From Cryptomeria japonica (Eukaryota > Streptophyta > Pinopsida > Cupressales > Cupressaceae), in the NCBI RefSeq assembly GCF_030272615.1, contig NC_081407.1, positions 373,720,632-373,784,631 of the forward strand: 64,000 nucleotides of DNA, read 5' to 3'. A model generated the notes under the pieces. The model was not told where the DNA came from, ran no database searches, and saw only the letters and a program-made list of their open reading frames with translations. A program made the translations under genes and the position numbers. Each line of letters opens with the position of its first letter. Positions within the stretch are counted from its first letter, which is position 1. Shown here piece by piece: positions 12,403 to 24,087 of this stretch.

Positions 12403-15400
12403 ATGGCATCCTCTTCTGTACCTGAATTCATAGCAAACCCTACTGTAGTCGAGGTAATCAAATGCCCTAGGCCCGTATTTCATCTAGTTCCTGAGATAGC
12501 CAAGAAGGATGATAATGTAGGTGCATTTTCCCAAATCCCAAAAGGAGTTGTTTTTGCAGAAGACCCTAGAATTTATATCCATTGCCATATAGAAGAATTA
12601 GGAGATGAAGAAATCAAAAACATGTACAGGACTGTCATATGTGATGACTCCAGAAATGTAAAACCTGAACACAAAATTGTTGAAACCCTAGGATTCACAA
12701 AAATTCTCTACATTCCGGAATTCCCCAAGGAAGTGATAAGGACAGTATCGAGCAGGGTTCATGGTGAATTCTTTTGGTTAGATTCAATTCATAAAATTAT
12801 CAAGGAAGCTATGAAAGCTATAACAAGGTTACCTTCCACCGGTAATAGACCAGACAAAACAAAGAAGGTCTCAAATGACTCGATAATGAACCTAACAGGT
12901 GCAACATCTGACAAAAGGTCCTTAAGGGTTAATGATGTAACTGACATAAATGTAAGATTCATTAGAATGATTCTAGGTTACAAAACAACACATGCAAACC
13001 GACTTAACTCACTTTCCAGTTTATGCATAAAAAGTGCACATGATATGGTAAAAGAGAATGTGAAAATTGATGTATGTGAATGGTTAAAGGATGAATTGAT
13101 TGACAATTTAAGGAAGATCAAGAAGGATAAGAAAGGAACATTTAGATTTGGCAACTTACTTGTATGCTTAATGCTACATATAACCAAATAGGTGCCTGGT
13201 ATAGGTATCAAGAACCTTGGATTTGACATACCAGTTGGGAAACAATTATCAGACTTGTTCAACAACATGGGTGAAAGCAAACAAAATAATATTGATGAGT
13301 ATTTTCAAGCACTAAAGGTCAGAATGAACAAAAGAGTCAGACTGTCACAGGAAATTGTTAACAAATACAAAGATGATATATGTTTTGTGATTAAAAAGGA
13401 TGAGATTTGGATGGAAGCAGTTATCCCAAGAACAATTTGGGTTACTGAGATGGGTTATGAGACCGATGATCACATCATTGAAACATATGCAAAAGCCCTT
13501 TTGGAAGCACCCAATGAACCTAAGGAAGAGGTATTTGGTAGTGCTGAGACCATTGAAAGCCAAATTCAATCTAAGAAGAGAGTAAAGAAAGTTGAAGCAA
13601 CTATGAGAAGAGGTTCAAGGTAGGCTAAGGCTATAAAAGAAGATGTACTAAAACAAACCAGTATCACTGAAGATGAGTTATAGGCACAACAACCAGAAAA
13701 TCACCTGTCACCGGTAGCAACTTCTTTAGAGAGTGACATGCCAGCCGAATTTAAAAGAGTTGTAAGGAAAAGACAACCTTCACCGATATCCACACATTCA
13801 CCTAGAAGAACCAAGCAAAAACAACAGGCAGTGAGGCCCCCGGTCAAGAAGTCTACTCCTAAGAAGAAAAAGTTGACACCAAAGAAAAGGACTCAACAAA
13901 ATATTTCTCCGATTGATAGATTGTTGGATGAAATCACGGAAGAAGGAAAACTTAAAAACATCAACAAACTATATGACTCACTATCAGTTGATGATAAAGA
14001 AAAGGTTGAAAACAGTGTTATTTTACACTTGGATATCCACAAGAAGTTCTTGATGCAAGTTGTAGATGAACTACTAGATGAACTATTCAAGAGACTGGAA
14101 GCAAGAAGACAATCTGTTGTAGAACTTGACAAGAAAATTAAAATTGAAAAATTACTTGTTGTTTACCCAGTTAAATCACTGAAGGAGATAGATGATCTAA
14201 TTGTAGAAGCCAACCAGTCAATATTCTCTACTGCACACAGACATATTGCACTAATGGTTGGAAGAGTAAATGAGGTTGCAGAAAAAACTGAAAATGCATG
14301 GGATATATTCCTTGTTGAGAAGGAAAAATAGGAAGAGTATAGAAACCCTAAACCAATCAAGGTATATTAGAAAGAAAAGGATAAGGGTAAAGGAAAGGTT
14401 GGTGGTCCTCCAAGCATCAAAATAAGAGATAACTTATCCCCACCGCCTTTGATTACTCCACCGGTAACAACAACTGAAAATTAACTGGCTAATGAGAGTA
14501 TGGATGTATCACAAGAGGATACAAATCCTAATCCTGAGGTCTTATACACAGTTGATGTTGATACTCAAAAGGTCAACATTATGATAGACAAGGACACAAT
14601 TGGTAAGGCAAATATGGCTAGTGAGCCACCGGTAGCCGACAACATTGATAACATTGAAGGAAAAGAGGCAGATGATAGCACAGATCAACAAACAGAGAGA
14701 CAAGCAGAGCAACAGGCTCTAGAACAGCAATAGGTTCATGTGGAAACAGTGCCACCGACAATAGGAAAACAACAAAAACCTTTGCTTAAGGAAATGGAAA
14801 CACAGACTGACCTACCAGAGGTCACTACAAGCAAGGATATTGCTCCCACTGGTGGAATTTAGAGTGTTGACTCTTCCACTATAAGTTCTAAGTCAACAAA
14901 TGTAACTGAAGTTCTTTTAGATTCTTTAAAGAAAAGAACTGATTGTAGTTCACAGGCATATAAAGATATAGATGACACAATTCCAATTTTGAAGATGATA
15001 GCTCCAAAATGCAATATAGATAATAAGGATTCTTTGAGTCAACTTGACACTTTGTCTAAGTATATTACTAACAACACAGTGGCAGTTGAACAAATAAAGG
15101 AAGAGGCATTCAAAGACAGGTTGGAAATTGAAAAACAAAAATTCTTTGAGGATCAAATAAAGAAGTGTACTAGGGGAATTTGACACACTTCTACTGGAAC
15201 TATGTAACACATTGAAGGAATTTAAAACCCTGTACAACGATACTTGCAAGACAAACTTTTTAACAGTTGACATAGATAAGAAAATGAGCAAGGTACAAGA
15301 AGAAATAAATAAACTTGCTGACAATTTTGTTAATTCACCTGATACATTATCAGTTTTTGAGAAAAAGATAACTAGTTTTGAGGAAGAATTACTGAAGCTA

Positions 15401-15655
15401 GAGAGAGAAAAGGAGAGAATAATAAACAAGGCTAAGAATCTGAGATTAAGACTAAGTCCAAGACTGGACTATCTAGCATCCCCGAGGAAGGAAATATCTG
15501 AGGCACTAGTACAAGGACAGAAAACACTAGCAGAGCATATGCAACACCTCACCGGTATAGTTCAAAGAACAGAGGAAACAATAAAAGACTGTAAGAAGTT
15601 TTTGGAAAGCATAAATTTGGTTTTGGCAGATCTTTTTCAAATTGTAACCACCTAG
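12403..15655 (+). pseudogene. Long ORF of unknown family carried by element G
   Basis: Starts at ATG 12403 (MASSSVPEFIANP). One frame runs to 15181 and shifts once near 15165 to finish at TAG 15653-15655, about 1,080 codons. I do not recognise the family. The N-terminal about 410 residues look globular, with FRFGNLLVCLMLHI before a stop at 13189-13191. A Lys-rich, nuclear-localisation-like stretch follows (KKSTPKKKKLTPKKR, about 13845-13890), then a helical part, an acidic Gln-rich linker and a C-terminal coiled coil (about 15000-15630). It has about nine stops (13189, 13621, 13681, 14329, 14368, 14482, 14731, 14860, 15181), mostly TAG that fit CAG to TAG. No RT, integrase or protease motif is present. 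It may be a captured gene. Confidence 0.6.
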
Positions 15656-15861
15656 TTACAAGGTTGAGACAAAAAACTACAACTCTATTGACACTTTGAC
15701 AACCTTTGTCATTGATGCCAAAGGGGGAGTAGTAGTATGAGAAAATAATCAGCAAAAGACTTATCTGCTTAGGGGGAGCTCACATATTTTTGGTAAACAA
15801 CTTTTGGATACACTTTTTGAATTTTCTCACGAGTGTTTCCATCAATGCCAAAGGGGGAGAT
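15656..15861 (+). promoter_or_regulatory. Polypurine tract region of element G
   Basis: AAAGGGGGAGAT at 15850-15861 abuts the 3' LTR and is the functional-type tract. Two further purine tracts precede it, AAAGGGGGAGT at 15720-15730 and AGGGGGAGC at 15771-15779. The first and last tracts share the context ATGCCAAAGGGGGAG, so this end carries a duplicated terminus. Confidence 0.8.
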
Positions 15862-16662
15862 TGTTGGCATATGCACACTCCAATGAGACATTGTAGGTGA
15901 TTGAAGGTTTTGTCATTGATGGCAACCTTACAATCCTATGACACCGACAAGGCATTCCACCGGCACTAGCAAGATCAGACTCTACACCAGCACTCAGATC
16001 ACCGGCACCGGCAGTGAAAGGAAGCATACCGGCATAGAGGCCGACAAGATTTTTGTTGTAATATATTTTGTTTATTATTGTAAAATCATTGTAGCCGACT
16101 TGGCAAGTTGTAAAATGACTCTTATATAAGAGAGATCATTGTCGAACATTTTGTGTAAGGAAGAGAAATGTAATTAGACGAAATAAGGCAGACCTATTAT
16201 GTGAATTATAGGTTAAGGGTTTATGTAAGAAGCAGAGCAGAAACCAGTACTAGATCTGGCATTATAGATGCTACTTTGAAGCAGTACAAGGCACTAGATT
16301 TATATAATCCATTTTGTAAGTCAGTGAGACTTCCTATTTTGTATTTGAGCAGTGAGCTCTAAGCACTTGGCCTTCCTGCATGTGCAGGCCCCTCTTGTAG
16401 CAGTAATATTCTCTTATTGGCCAGTAAGTGAATATTGTGGGTCACAAATCCCACCGAGGTTTTTCCCACACTGGGTTTCCTCGTTAAATCCTTGTGTTAT
16501 GGTGTGTTTTTCATGTGGTTGTTTTTGTCTCTATTTATTGCATTACTTTTTGTTTACTGGTACACAATATTAATATGTTCTACATGTTTTAAGTTAAGAA
16601 AATCTTACAACCGGTTAGATATTGATTCACCCCCCCTCTCAGTATCCGTGGGAATCCTAACA
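15862..16662 (+). repeat. 3' LTR of element G
   Basis: 801 bp, TGTTGGCATATGC to CCTAACA, followed by target duplication ACCTC 16663-16667. The TATA box CTTATATAAG is at 16121-16130. It keeps a 27-bp segment near 15966-15993 that the 5' LTR lacks. Confidence 0.93.
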
Positions 16663-16667
16663 ACCTC

Positions 16668-18155
16668 CTACTCTGGGACCTGATGCCCTTGATCCCCTGG
16701 ATCTGATCTCCTGTGTCCGACCACCCGAGCCATCCAATCTATATATACATCTCTGGCAGATCTAGAACTGCTAGCTCCTAGTGTGCCTGCAACTTCCACT
16801 GCCACTGCTCCACCATATCCCCCATCACCATCCCCCCCATCATCATATCCTCCATCATCATCTCTAGCACCATGATCTCCTGCATCTCCTGCATATCCAT
16901 CTTCATCTCCGCTATCATATCTGCCTCCACCTCCTCCCCCCCCCCCCCCACCATCCCTTTGTCATCTAGGAGCTCTGCGTCATAGCCTCTCATCATCTTC
17001 GTCAAAAACTGGCTCTGGCTCATCCAAATGTGTCAGCCTCATAAACCTGTGTATAGTACAATGCACAATGTACTCATGTGTCATCCCACTATCCATCACA
17101 CCTGGAAGATAATCCCAATCAAGTGACCCCAATGATTGATACTCTGCACAAACCCGATCATATGAAATAGAAGGCCCCCAAGTGGCCACATCCAATCTTC
17201 GACGAGCATAATGAGTTGTACCTTGTGGTATCCCCTATATCCTGCCATACTCTCTCAACACCCTCGTACAAAGGAATCACTCGATGACATAGGTGTCGAT
17301 CCAATCAGATATCGTGTCTTGAATACATACAACATCTCCACTGCATCCTCAGGCCAAATCTCACAATCCCTGTATGGCCTCCATATCACAGTATCTAGAT
17401 CATCCAGGGTTCATCGCTAGTACTCCAATTTGCCCAACTTTTGCTAGACAATGATACCTGGATACCCATTAGCACAAGGCCTGCCTATAGGTCTATCTCT
17501 ATCAACTAATGGTCATGTGCTAGGAAAATGTTCCCAGGCCCATATCTGAAGCACGACCACCCCTGTTGATAACACAGCTGATCCCTGGTACACAACTCGG
17601 TGCAAGTCATGATATAAGTACGCCAACATGCATGACCCCCATGCAAATCGGGTCCCCTCTCTCACCATCTGCTCAAGAAGATGGCCCCAGCTAATAGATA
17701 ATCCCTTTGACCCATGATCAGGACAAAGGAAGCCTCCAATAAATCTAGCAAGCACAGTAGGTAATGGCATATCCTAGCTCTAGCATCTCCTGCCACGCAA
17801 TGTTGTATCCACCTATCTCATCATCCTCAAACACTCGACAAAGTGCATCCTTCCCATCTCACTCATCGAGATCATAATACACTAGCTCACCCATCATAGG
17901 GATGCGCAATATCCGGTAGACATCCTCAGGTGTCACTGTCATCTCGCCTGTCGACAAATGAAAAGTGTTATGCTTGCTATGCTAGTGCTCTGCTAAGGTT
18001 GTCAATAATCCCTGATTTATCAAAGGCCAGGGCATGTCAAGAAGGGAAGATAAACCACACCTACCAATGTGGTCTCGCTCCACTTGCCTAAGGTGAGGTA
18101 TCAGCATCCATGTCTTCAGGAAGCGCTCCCGAGATTGGAGAATAGTAAAGTTCTC
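16668..18155 (-). pseudogene. Plant mobile domain (PMD) exon 2, element D
   Basis: Minus-strand exon with a good acceptor (TTACAG) just before 18155. Early residues contain TGEMTVTPEDVYRILRIP (about 17880-17950), the hallmark N-terminal PMD motif. The later segment at about 17520-17770 (WGHLLEQMVREGTRFAWGSCMLAYLYHDL, then LQIWAWEHF) aligns with the PMD genes of A to C. It ends in a Gly/Asp-rich acidic linker encoded partly by a C run at 16939-16950, and is cut by element G at 16663. PMD proteins occur in plants as chromatin-silencing factors of the MAIN/MAIL type and inside transposons (family knowledge). Multiple stops and frame changes show it is dead. Confidence 0.7.
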
Positions 18156-18959
18156 CTGTAATCAAATCATTTCATCATATAGTTTCTTGATTTATCTATC
18201 TATCAAATCAATCTATCTTGCTCAATTAAGATTTTTATCAAATCTCGTTGGGCCCCTATCAACGATGCTCATCTATCATGAGGTCATTATCAATCCTACC
18301 TCATCTTGCATGTACATCAAGATAATCATAACTGATCATCAAATTTATCAATCAGGAGGGTCTAATTTTATCAATTAGATAGCTAATCAAATCTTACTCT
18401 ATCAAAATCAAATCAAATCGTAAAAAAAAAATCGAAACCTCATTGCCAAATCTCCTAATCACAAAATCAAAAAATTGAAAAATCAAAAAAATTGAAAAAT
18501 AAAAAAAAAATTGAAAAATCCAAAAAAAAAAATTAAAAAAAAATTGAAACCTCATCGTCAAATCATAATCCAAAATCAAATCAAATCGTCAAAAAAATTG
18601 AAACCTCATCGCCAAATCAAAAAATCGCCAAAAAATGAAAAATCGCTAAAATCGAAAAATCAAAAAATTGAAAAATCAAAAAATCGAAAGAAAAAAAAAA
18701 CAAAAAAAAAAAACGAAGGCATTTAAAAAAGTTTTGATGTATTTTTTTTTTTAAATGCATGCATAAATAAAAAAAATTTGAGATGCGAATTGAAAATCCG
18801 GAAAAACCCATTTCGTAAATCAAAAAACCCATCTCAAAAATATAATTTTTTTCCCAACCCATCTGGCGAAAACGCTAAAAATGATTTTTTATGCAAACAA
18901 CTAAATTTTTCAAAAATCAACTAAAAATTAACAAAGTTGGGTTTTCTCAAAGTATATAC
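18156..18959 (-). other. Intron 1 of the D PMD gene, A-rich repeats
   Basis: An 804-bp interval bounded on the minus strand by GTATAT (donor, 18959) and TTACAG (acceptor, 18156). The middle (18420-18715) is A-rich, built from AAAATTGAAAAATC units and three copies of a GAAACCTCATCGCCAAATC-type unit. No gene seen. Confidence 0.55.
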
Positions 18960-19034
18960 CAGTGGACCGTACACCAGAGGACGCTCATATCGCCGAACTC
19001 GCTCGAACCTATGTTGGTGGTACGGAATCGCCAT
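18960..19034 (-). pseudogene. PMD gene exon 1, element D
   Basis: A short open exon from ATG at 19034 giving MAIPYHQHRFERVRRYERPL and five more residues (25 codons), ending at a GT donor in phase 0. The PMD genes in A, B and C have an exon 1 of 27 codons, also in phase 0 and also with an Arg-rich ERP segment. Size, phase and position together support this exon; similarity alone is weak. Confidence 0.5.
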
Positions 19035-19640
19035 TTCCTTCTTCCAGAGCAAATTTTCTCAAACAACTGAAGGGCACAAATGAGGAGTGGTAAAAGGAAT
19101 TCACCTTTTTAAACTCATAATGGGGCATTTAAGTGGGATTTTTATTCCACTGATTTTTAATCATCTAATCAACTAATCAATCTGACAGGGCAGCGTTTTC
19201 AAATTTCTTATCGGAAAATGAATCGGATTGACTCTAAAAATTTCTTAAAAAAAACGCAAAATCATTAAAAAATAGAAAAATAAAAAATTTCAAAAAAATA
19301 AAAAAATCACGAAAAATTCAAAAACATTCAAAAATTATTTGATTCATCTCCCGAGGGGGCATCATTGCATCGATATCTATCAATTAGCATCTGGGGCATC
19401 ATATCGAGATTTATCATCTCGAAGATCAAAACCGCATCAAATCCGCATCATGTCGAGATTTATCATTTCAAAGATCGAATCCGCATCATATCGAGATTTA
19501 TCATCTCAAAATCAAATTAGTATCATATCGAAACCAAATCCGCATGAAATCAAGATCGAATCTACTTCCTATTGAAATCAATATCATCAACATCATCAAT
19601 CGAGTTTTTTTTGAACCAATGCGTTGTCACACATCTCTTC
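19035..19640. other. Upstream region of D PMD gene with tandem repeat
   Basis: No gene. It contains an imperfect tandem array at about 19381-19565 with a unit of roughly 55-60 bp (core ATATCGAGATTTATCATCTC) in about three copies. By analogy with elements A to C this is the interval between the PMD start and the polypurine tract. Confidence 0.5.
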
Positions 19641-19656
19641 AAAGAGGGGCAAAAAG
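19641..19656 (+). promoter_or_regulatory. Polypurine tract of element D
   Basis: AAAGAGGGGCAAAAAG lies directly before a sequence (TATACACCTAAAAAT) that resembles the start of the E LTR at 62213 (TGTAGACACTTAAAAAT). TG to TA at the first bases would be another transition. This marks the 3' end of D's internal region. Confidence 0.55.
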
Positions 19657-20800
19657 TATACACCTAAAAATGGTTTGAAGATAGTTAATTAAATATGCAG
19701 TTATTTGATTAATTCCCCTTCCCAATTAATTAAATTCACAAGCAATTTAATTAATTTTTCTATTTATCTACTAGTAAATAAATCTACATGATTTATTTAT
19801 ATAGTTCATTTCATATCCCCCTTTGATTATTTAATTCTAAATTAATTAATGTCTCCCCATATTAATCAATTCTTCTAATCCTTAATTAAAATTAACAAAC
19901 TCAATTTTGTTGAGATTAATTATCATTTTCCAATTATTTGAATTTCTAAATTCAAATGAGCACATGGCTCCTAACTTTTAACCACCTAACCTAACCATCC
20001 CCTAACCTAACCCATTCCACCTAATCTAGGTCTAACTAACCCTATCCTATCTTGCACATCCTAACCTCCTATGGTGTGGATATTCTCCCCTTGAGACACA
20101 TGGCACTTTTGCCACATGTCTCCTCCCTTGGACACTTTCCCTCTCATGAGCAAGGCTCCTTGACACTTGTCACCACAGAGATGACAAGTGTCCCTTCCTC
20201 CAACCTCTTCTCCAACTTCCTCAATCTTGACCCTTGATATCTTCAGATAAGATTTGGGCCGTTGATTCTTGCCACCTCAACTTTGGCCTTGGAATTTCTA
20301 TAAATATCCCCCATTTTGGAGCAATAAGGATCCCATTTCATATCAATTTAGGCATTGTTACTATAGGCACATCCATCCCTTCCATTCATAGCTTTAGCAT
20401 CATTACTATAGGCAATTTTCATTTCAATTATCTAGTAATTAGCATTTGGATTAATCATAGCATGTTAATCTAGTTTCTTAAATCATGTATTTCATATCAT
20501 CTCCATAGTCAATCATGATCAAATAGCTACTCAACCCTTGAGTTGCCACTTTGGAGGTCATTGCTCCGCTGAGAGCCCATCAATCCAACACCTTCAAGGT
20601 CCTCAAGAATAGAGGAAAATAGGACATTTCAAGGAAGGCTTATGGTTTGCATTTCTAATCTAGTTTTTAATTAAGCTTTTCAATTACATTTTATTGTCTC
20701 ATTATATCTGTATGCCTCCTATATACCACATTTTTAGCATCACAATTATGTTAGCAACTAGTTGCACTTAATTGATCAATTGTTTGTTCTCTCAAATCCA
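19657..20800 (+). repeat. LTR at the D/F boundary
   Basis: It starts after the purine tract. It is AT-rich in its first 300 bp and has a TATA box (CTATAAATAT) at 20298-20307 after a CCACCTCAACTTTGG region. The right end is uncertain, about 20.79-20.81 kb. Both sides carry internal-type sequence (purine tract on the left, gag remnant on the right), so it could be D's 3' LTR, F's 5' LTR, or both through recombination. Confidence 0.5.
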
Positions 20801-21249
20801 AATGGGGGCGCATGTGTTAACAACCATAATAACATTTCTATTCCAACTTTCACTTCTATTGTTATCATTGTTTTTGCATAGTAGGATAATAGTACTCACA
20901 CCAAGCTTGGGTTTACAAGTGATAATCTTATACATTTATATAGATTTGTCCCACTCTCCTTTACTCTTTGATTTACTTCTCAAAAACCTCATCCACTAGT
21001 TTGAAAAAACTTTGTTAATAAATCTCCTCATTCACATTCCATAAAGAAAATAAACCTATAGTAAATTCCAATCCATCACGTTCCACTAATTCACCCAGTG
21101 ATTTCATCATAAACCAACTTTTACAAAATGTCACATCCCTCCAATAACAATTAGCCAATTTAAACCAAAACTAATCTCAAACCAACATTCCTTAATGTTG
21201 TGCCACTCATTGTCTTCTTTCATATACCATCCTAAAGACACCCATACCC
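20801..21249 (+). other. Leader of element F, no gene seen
   Basis: AT-rich sequence between the LTR and the gag remnant. No clear primer-binding site could be assigned. Confidence 0.35.
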
Positions 21250-22330
21250 ACCCACATTGAGACACTCCATTTTGAGAAGTATAATGGAGAAGGAGAGTCC
21301 AATAGCTATGTGTCATCCTTTAGAGCACTTTGTAATGATTTTATCTTTGTGGATGCTCTTATAGTAAAATTTTTGTTGAGGTCATTGAAAGAAAAGAGCT
21401 TGGATTGGTTTTTCTCGTCACCTAATAATTCGATTCATTCTTTCTTGCAACTTGTCAACCAGTTTCTCCAACACTTTCAAGACAATATTTGACCTCAAGT
21501 ATCCTTGTCTAACTTGGTTAATTGTAAGAAAGGGGTGAAGGAGAAAGTGTTTGATTTTATTAGGTGTTATCTATCTCATTTATCTCAAATTATCCCCTTC
21601 CAAATGTTGATGTGCACTGATTTTCCATTGGGAAATTGTAGACTCACATTTGTGAGAAGATAATATTGATGAAATATACTTCATTTACATATTTATGCAT
21701 ATCTCTCTCTGTGATTACCAATTATCAGTTAGCCAGTATGAGGCCTCTTCCTTAATAGCTCATGTTGGACAATATGAAGCTGTTTTGCAATCATTTAAGA
21801 AGAAAAAAAATAATTTCATCAAGATTAATCCTTCTTCTAAATCATATCCAATTTCAAGTTGTGGGTGCAACACACTCTTCTATGGACCCCTCTCCTCCAA
21901 GACCAAGGACTCAACACTTTTCCCAACTTTGTGAATCCCTCCACTCCATCATGCTATAAATAATCAATAGTAACCTAATATAGCTTCCCCTTATCTATCC
22001 CATAGATACCTCAAAGACTTTATTCCCTCCCTTTAATGCCAAAGCCTTTTGTAAATATCATCGTGCTCCTAGAAATGACACTAAGCAATGTTTGTGTCTT
22101 AGTAATGAAAACTAAGACCTCATTGATTCTAATGTCAACCAAGTGGTGGGTGCCAATGGAAAATGGAATTTAAATCTATAGCTCCTTCTAACCAAAATTC
22201 ATAAATATTTACCAATCCTTTTCCATTTCATTCAAGTAACCTTGTAGATACTTGAATAGATCTAGTGCATTATAATCCTAAACATTAAGATGATCAACCT
22301 TCAAACATGGTTAATGTGATAAAATTCTTT
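21250..22330 (+). pseudogene. gag: Ty3/gypsy gag remnant, element F
   Basis: Recognisable gag peptides in damaged frames: FLLRSLKEKSLDWFFSSPNN, then FLQLVNQFLQHFQ (about 21360-21480), a later KVFDFIRCYLSHLSQI (about 21545-21595), and a C-terminal FCKYHRAPRNDTKQC motif (about 22048-22092) followed by a degraded DLID segment. These are in the order expected for a plant Ty3/gypsy capsid followed by a nucleocapsid-type Cys/His motif. Stops and frame changes are frequent, and the final His/Cys spacing is altered. It belongs to a different family from D, since the capsid sequence differs throughout. No product expected. Confidence 0.6.
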
Positions 22331-24087
22331 CTCTTTCTAGCCAAAACCCAAACCTAACATTATCTTCAACCACATTGATCCTCCTATGCATGCACCTAAT
22401 GAAAATTTGTACATTATCAGGTCAAAATTAATGATAAACCCACAAGTGGCATACTCGTTTATCTTTTTTTTTAATGGTAAATTTTATTACCAAAGAGTTT
22501 CTCTATGTCTAAGAATTGCGCCAAGATACATATGAGAAATCATGAGTCTTGGTTAGGATGCATGATGGTTCCATCTTTCCTACCCTTGGTTCCATAACCA
22601 TTCATGTCTAGGTTGGATCTAAACACTTAGTTGCATCCTTTGCCATAACTCATACCTTGAATCAATTTCATGTAAGGTTGGGTCATCGTTGGCTCACTAC
22701 CATGAAGGTAGTCCTCCTAGTAATCCATAAGTGTTTAAATTTTTTAGTTAAAGGTGATGTGTTTACTATTCACCATAACTGAATAAAACTCTCATCTCTT
22801 TAGGTAGATGTTTCACTTTATTACCTTTGGCCTTGTGCCACTAAGCCTCCTAAGCCTTGTCAAGAATTATTATTTCTATCCTATCAAAATTTTAAAGCTA
22901 GTAAGATTTCCCAATTGTCTACCTCTAGTTCCCTAGATTCAATTCCAACATCTACCCCTAAGGATCCTTCATCTTCAATAGCTCCACCAATAGTTCCTCC
23001 TATTCTATAGGACATGAATGAAGCACAACTTGGAGATGGAATCCTTCCTTATCCTCAAAAGTCTAGTATTTATGTTGTAGTTCCACCTACACCATCTTAT
23101 ACAAGACCATGAGGAAAACACCCAGTGTAACCTAGATCTCCTTCTCACACTTCAAAGATTGTGCTAGTTCATCCTGCTTCATTAGAATCTTGAAGAAAGA
23201 AATCTATTGTGCAAGGACCCTCTCCTCTTGTTGTCTCCCAAACTTTGGCATCTTCCTCACTTCCTCCTTCTATTCCACCAATAAAGTAAGAAATGAATTT
23301 TATGCTAGGTGACACCTCAGTTTCTCTTTCATAAGATCCCTACCACACTAGACAAAATTTTAATGCAAAATAACACAAGAAATGATGTCATGTCCTAGCT
23401 CATCATATTTCTAAAGAAAATAAACCTTCTCCTATGAGTTTGATCGTAGATATTAGTCATCCTTTCCCTCTCCAACTCCCGAGCCTACCTCTACTAAGCT
23501 TGAGCCTTACCTTTGCTAACCTAGCCAAAATTTGAAGTGCGCACTACCTTCCCCTCCACCGAGTCCAGAGGTCCATTCTAATTCTATAGTTAATAATGCT
23601 CACAATACTACTGATATAACTATTATACCACCTCTTGTGATGTATTTTGATGGTATAAATGATAAAGTTGAGAATAATGTAGAATTATCTATACTCTTTG
23701 TGAAATCCATGAGCTGAGACGAGCTTCCTTTGATGAGTATTCCTTCATGCATGGGACAAGTAGCTTCTCCTAGTATTGTACTTGTATCTCCTTTATCATC
23801 TTTCCCACCATCTTTTTATGATAAGAAAGATTTGGATGACAATGATTTTCTATAGATTGCTTCATAAGCATAGTACTCTTTGTGTTTTGTGTTTTGTGTT
23901 ATATTGTATAATGTAATTTTAATCCTCATGATGTGCTACTTAGTGTGTATTTTTGTTTAGTTAGTTTTATTTAGATGACTCTTGATGCTTTGTTGGTGCT
24001 TGGATACAAAGGGAATGCATCTATTGTGACATTCCTCAATATGTATCTTCATTCTTCTATTTCTCATAACTATGCTTTTGTGTTGTC
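22331..24087 (+). pseudogene. Decayed post-gag region of element F
   Basis: Heavily broken. At about 22590-22780 a segment reading FAITHTLNQFHVRLGHRWLT resembles the protease C-terminal part of plant gypsy elements, though no active-site Asp motif is visible. The rest (about 22790-23870) is Pro/Ser-rich, ending with SIPSCMGQVASPS-type sequence near 23735-23785. No RT, RNase H or integrase follows, so pol has been lost or the element was non-autonomous. The end is placed where a copia-like LTR begins. Confidence 0.4.

Larger units (their letters stand above)
10118..16662 (+). mobile_element. Element G: pol-less copia-like LTR retrotransposon
   Basis: A complete 6,545-bp LTR element. It has direct LTRs starting TGTTGG and ending CTAACA, and perfect 5-bp target duplications ACCTC at 10113-10117 and 16663-16667. 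A primer site resembling tRNA-iMet complement and a purine tract AAAGGGGGAGAT are present, a combination typical of Ty1/copia. The interior has a coiled-coil/zinc-knuckle ORF and a long ORF of unknown family. I see no protease, integrase, RT or RNase H, so it must be non-autonomous. It is inserted in the decayed PMD gene, whose frame reads across when G and one ACCTC are removed. Confidence 0.9.

Noticed and set aside
23532-23717. 61-codon Pro/Asn-rich ORF in element F as a gene
   Set aside because: Short, in decayed post-gag sequence with stops close by, and no recognisable motif.
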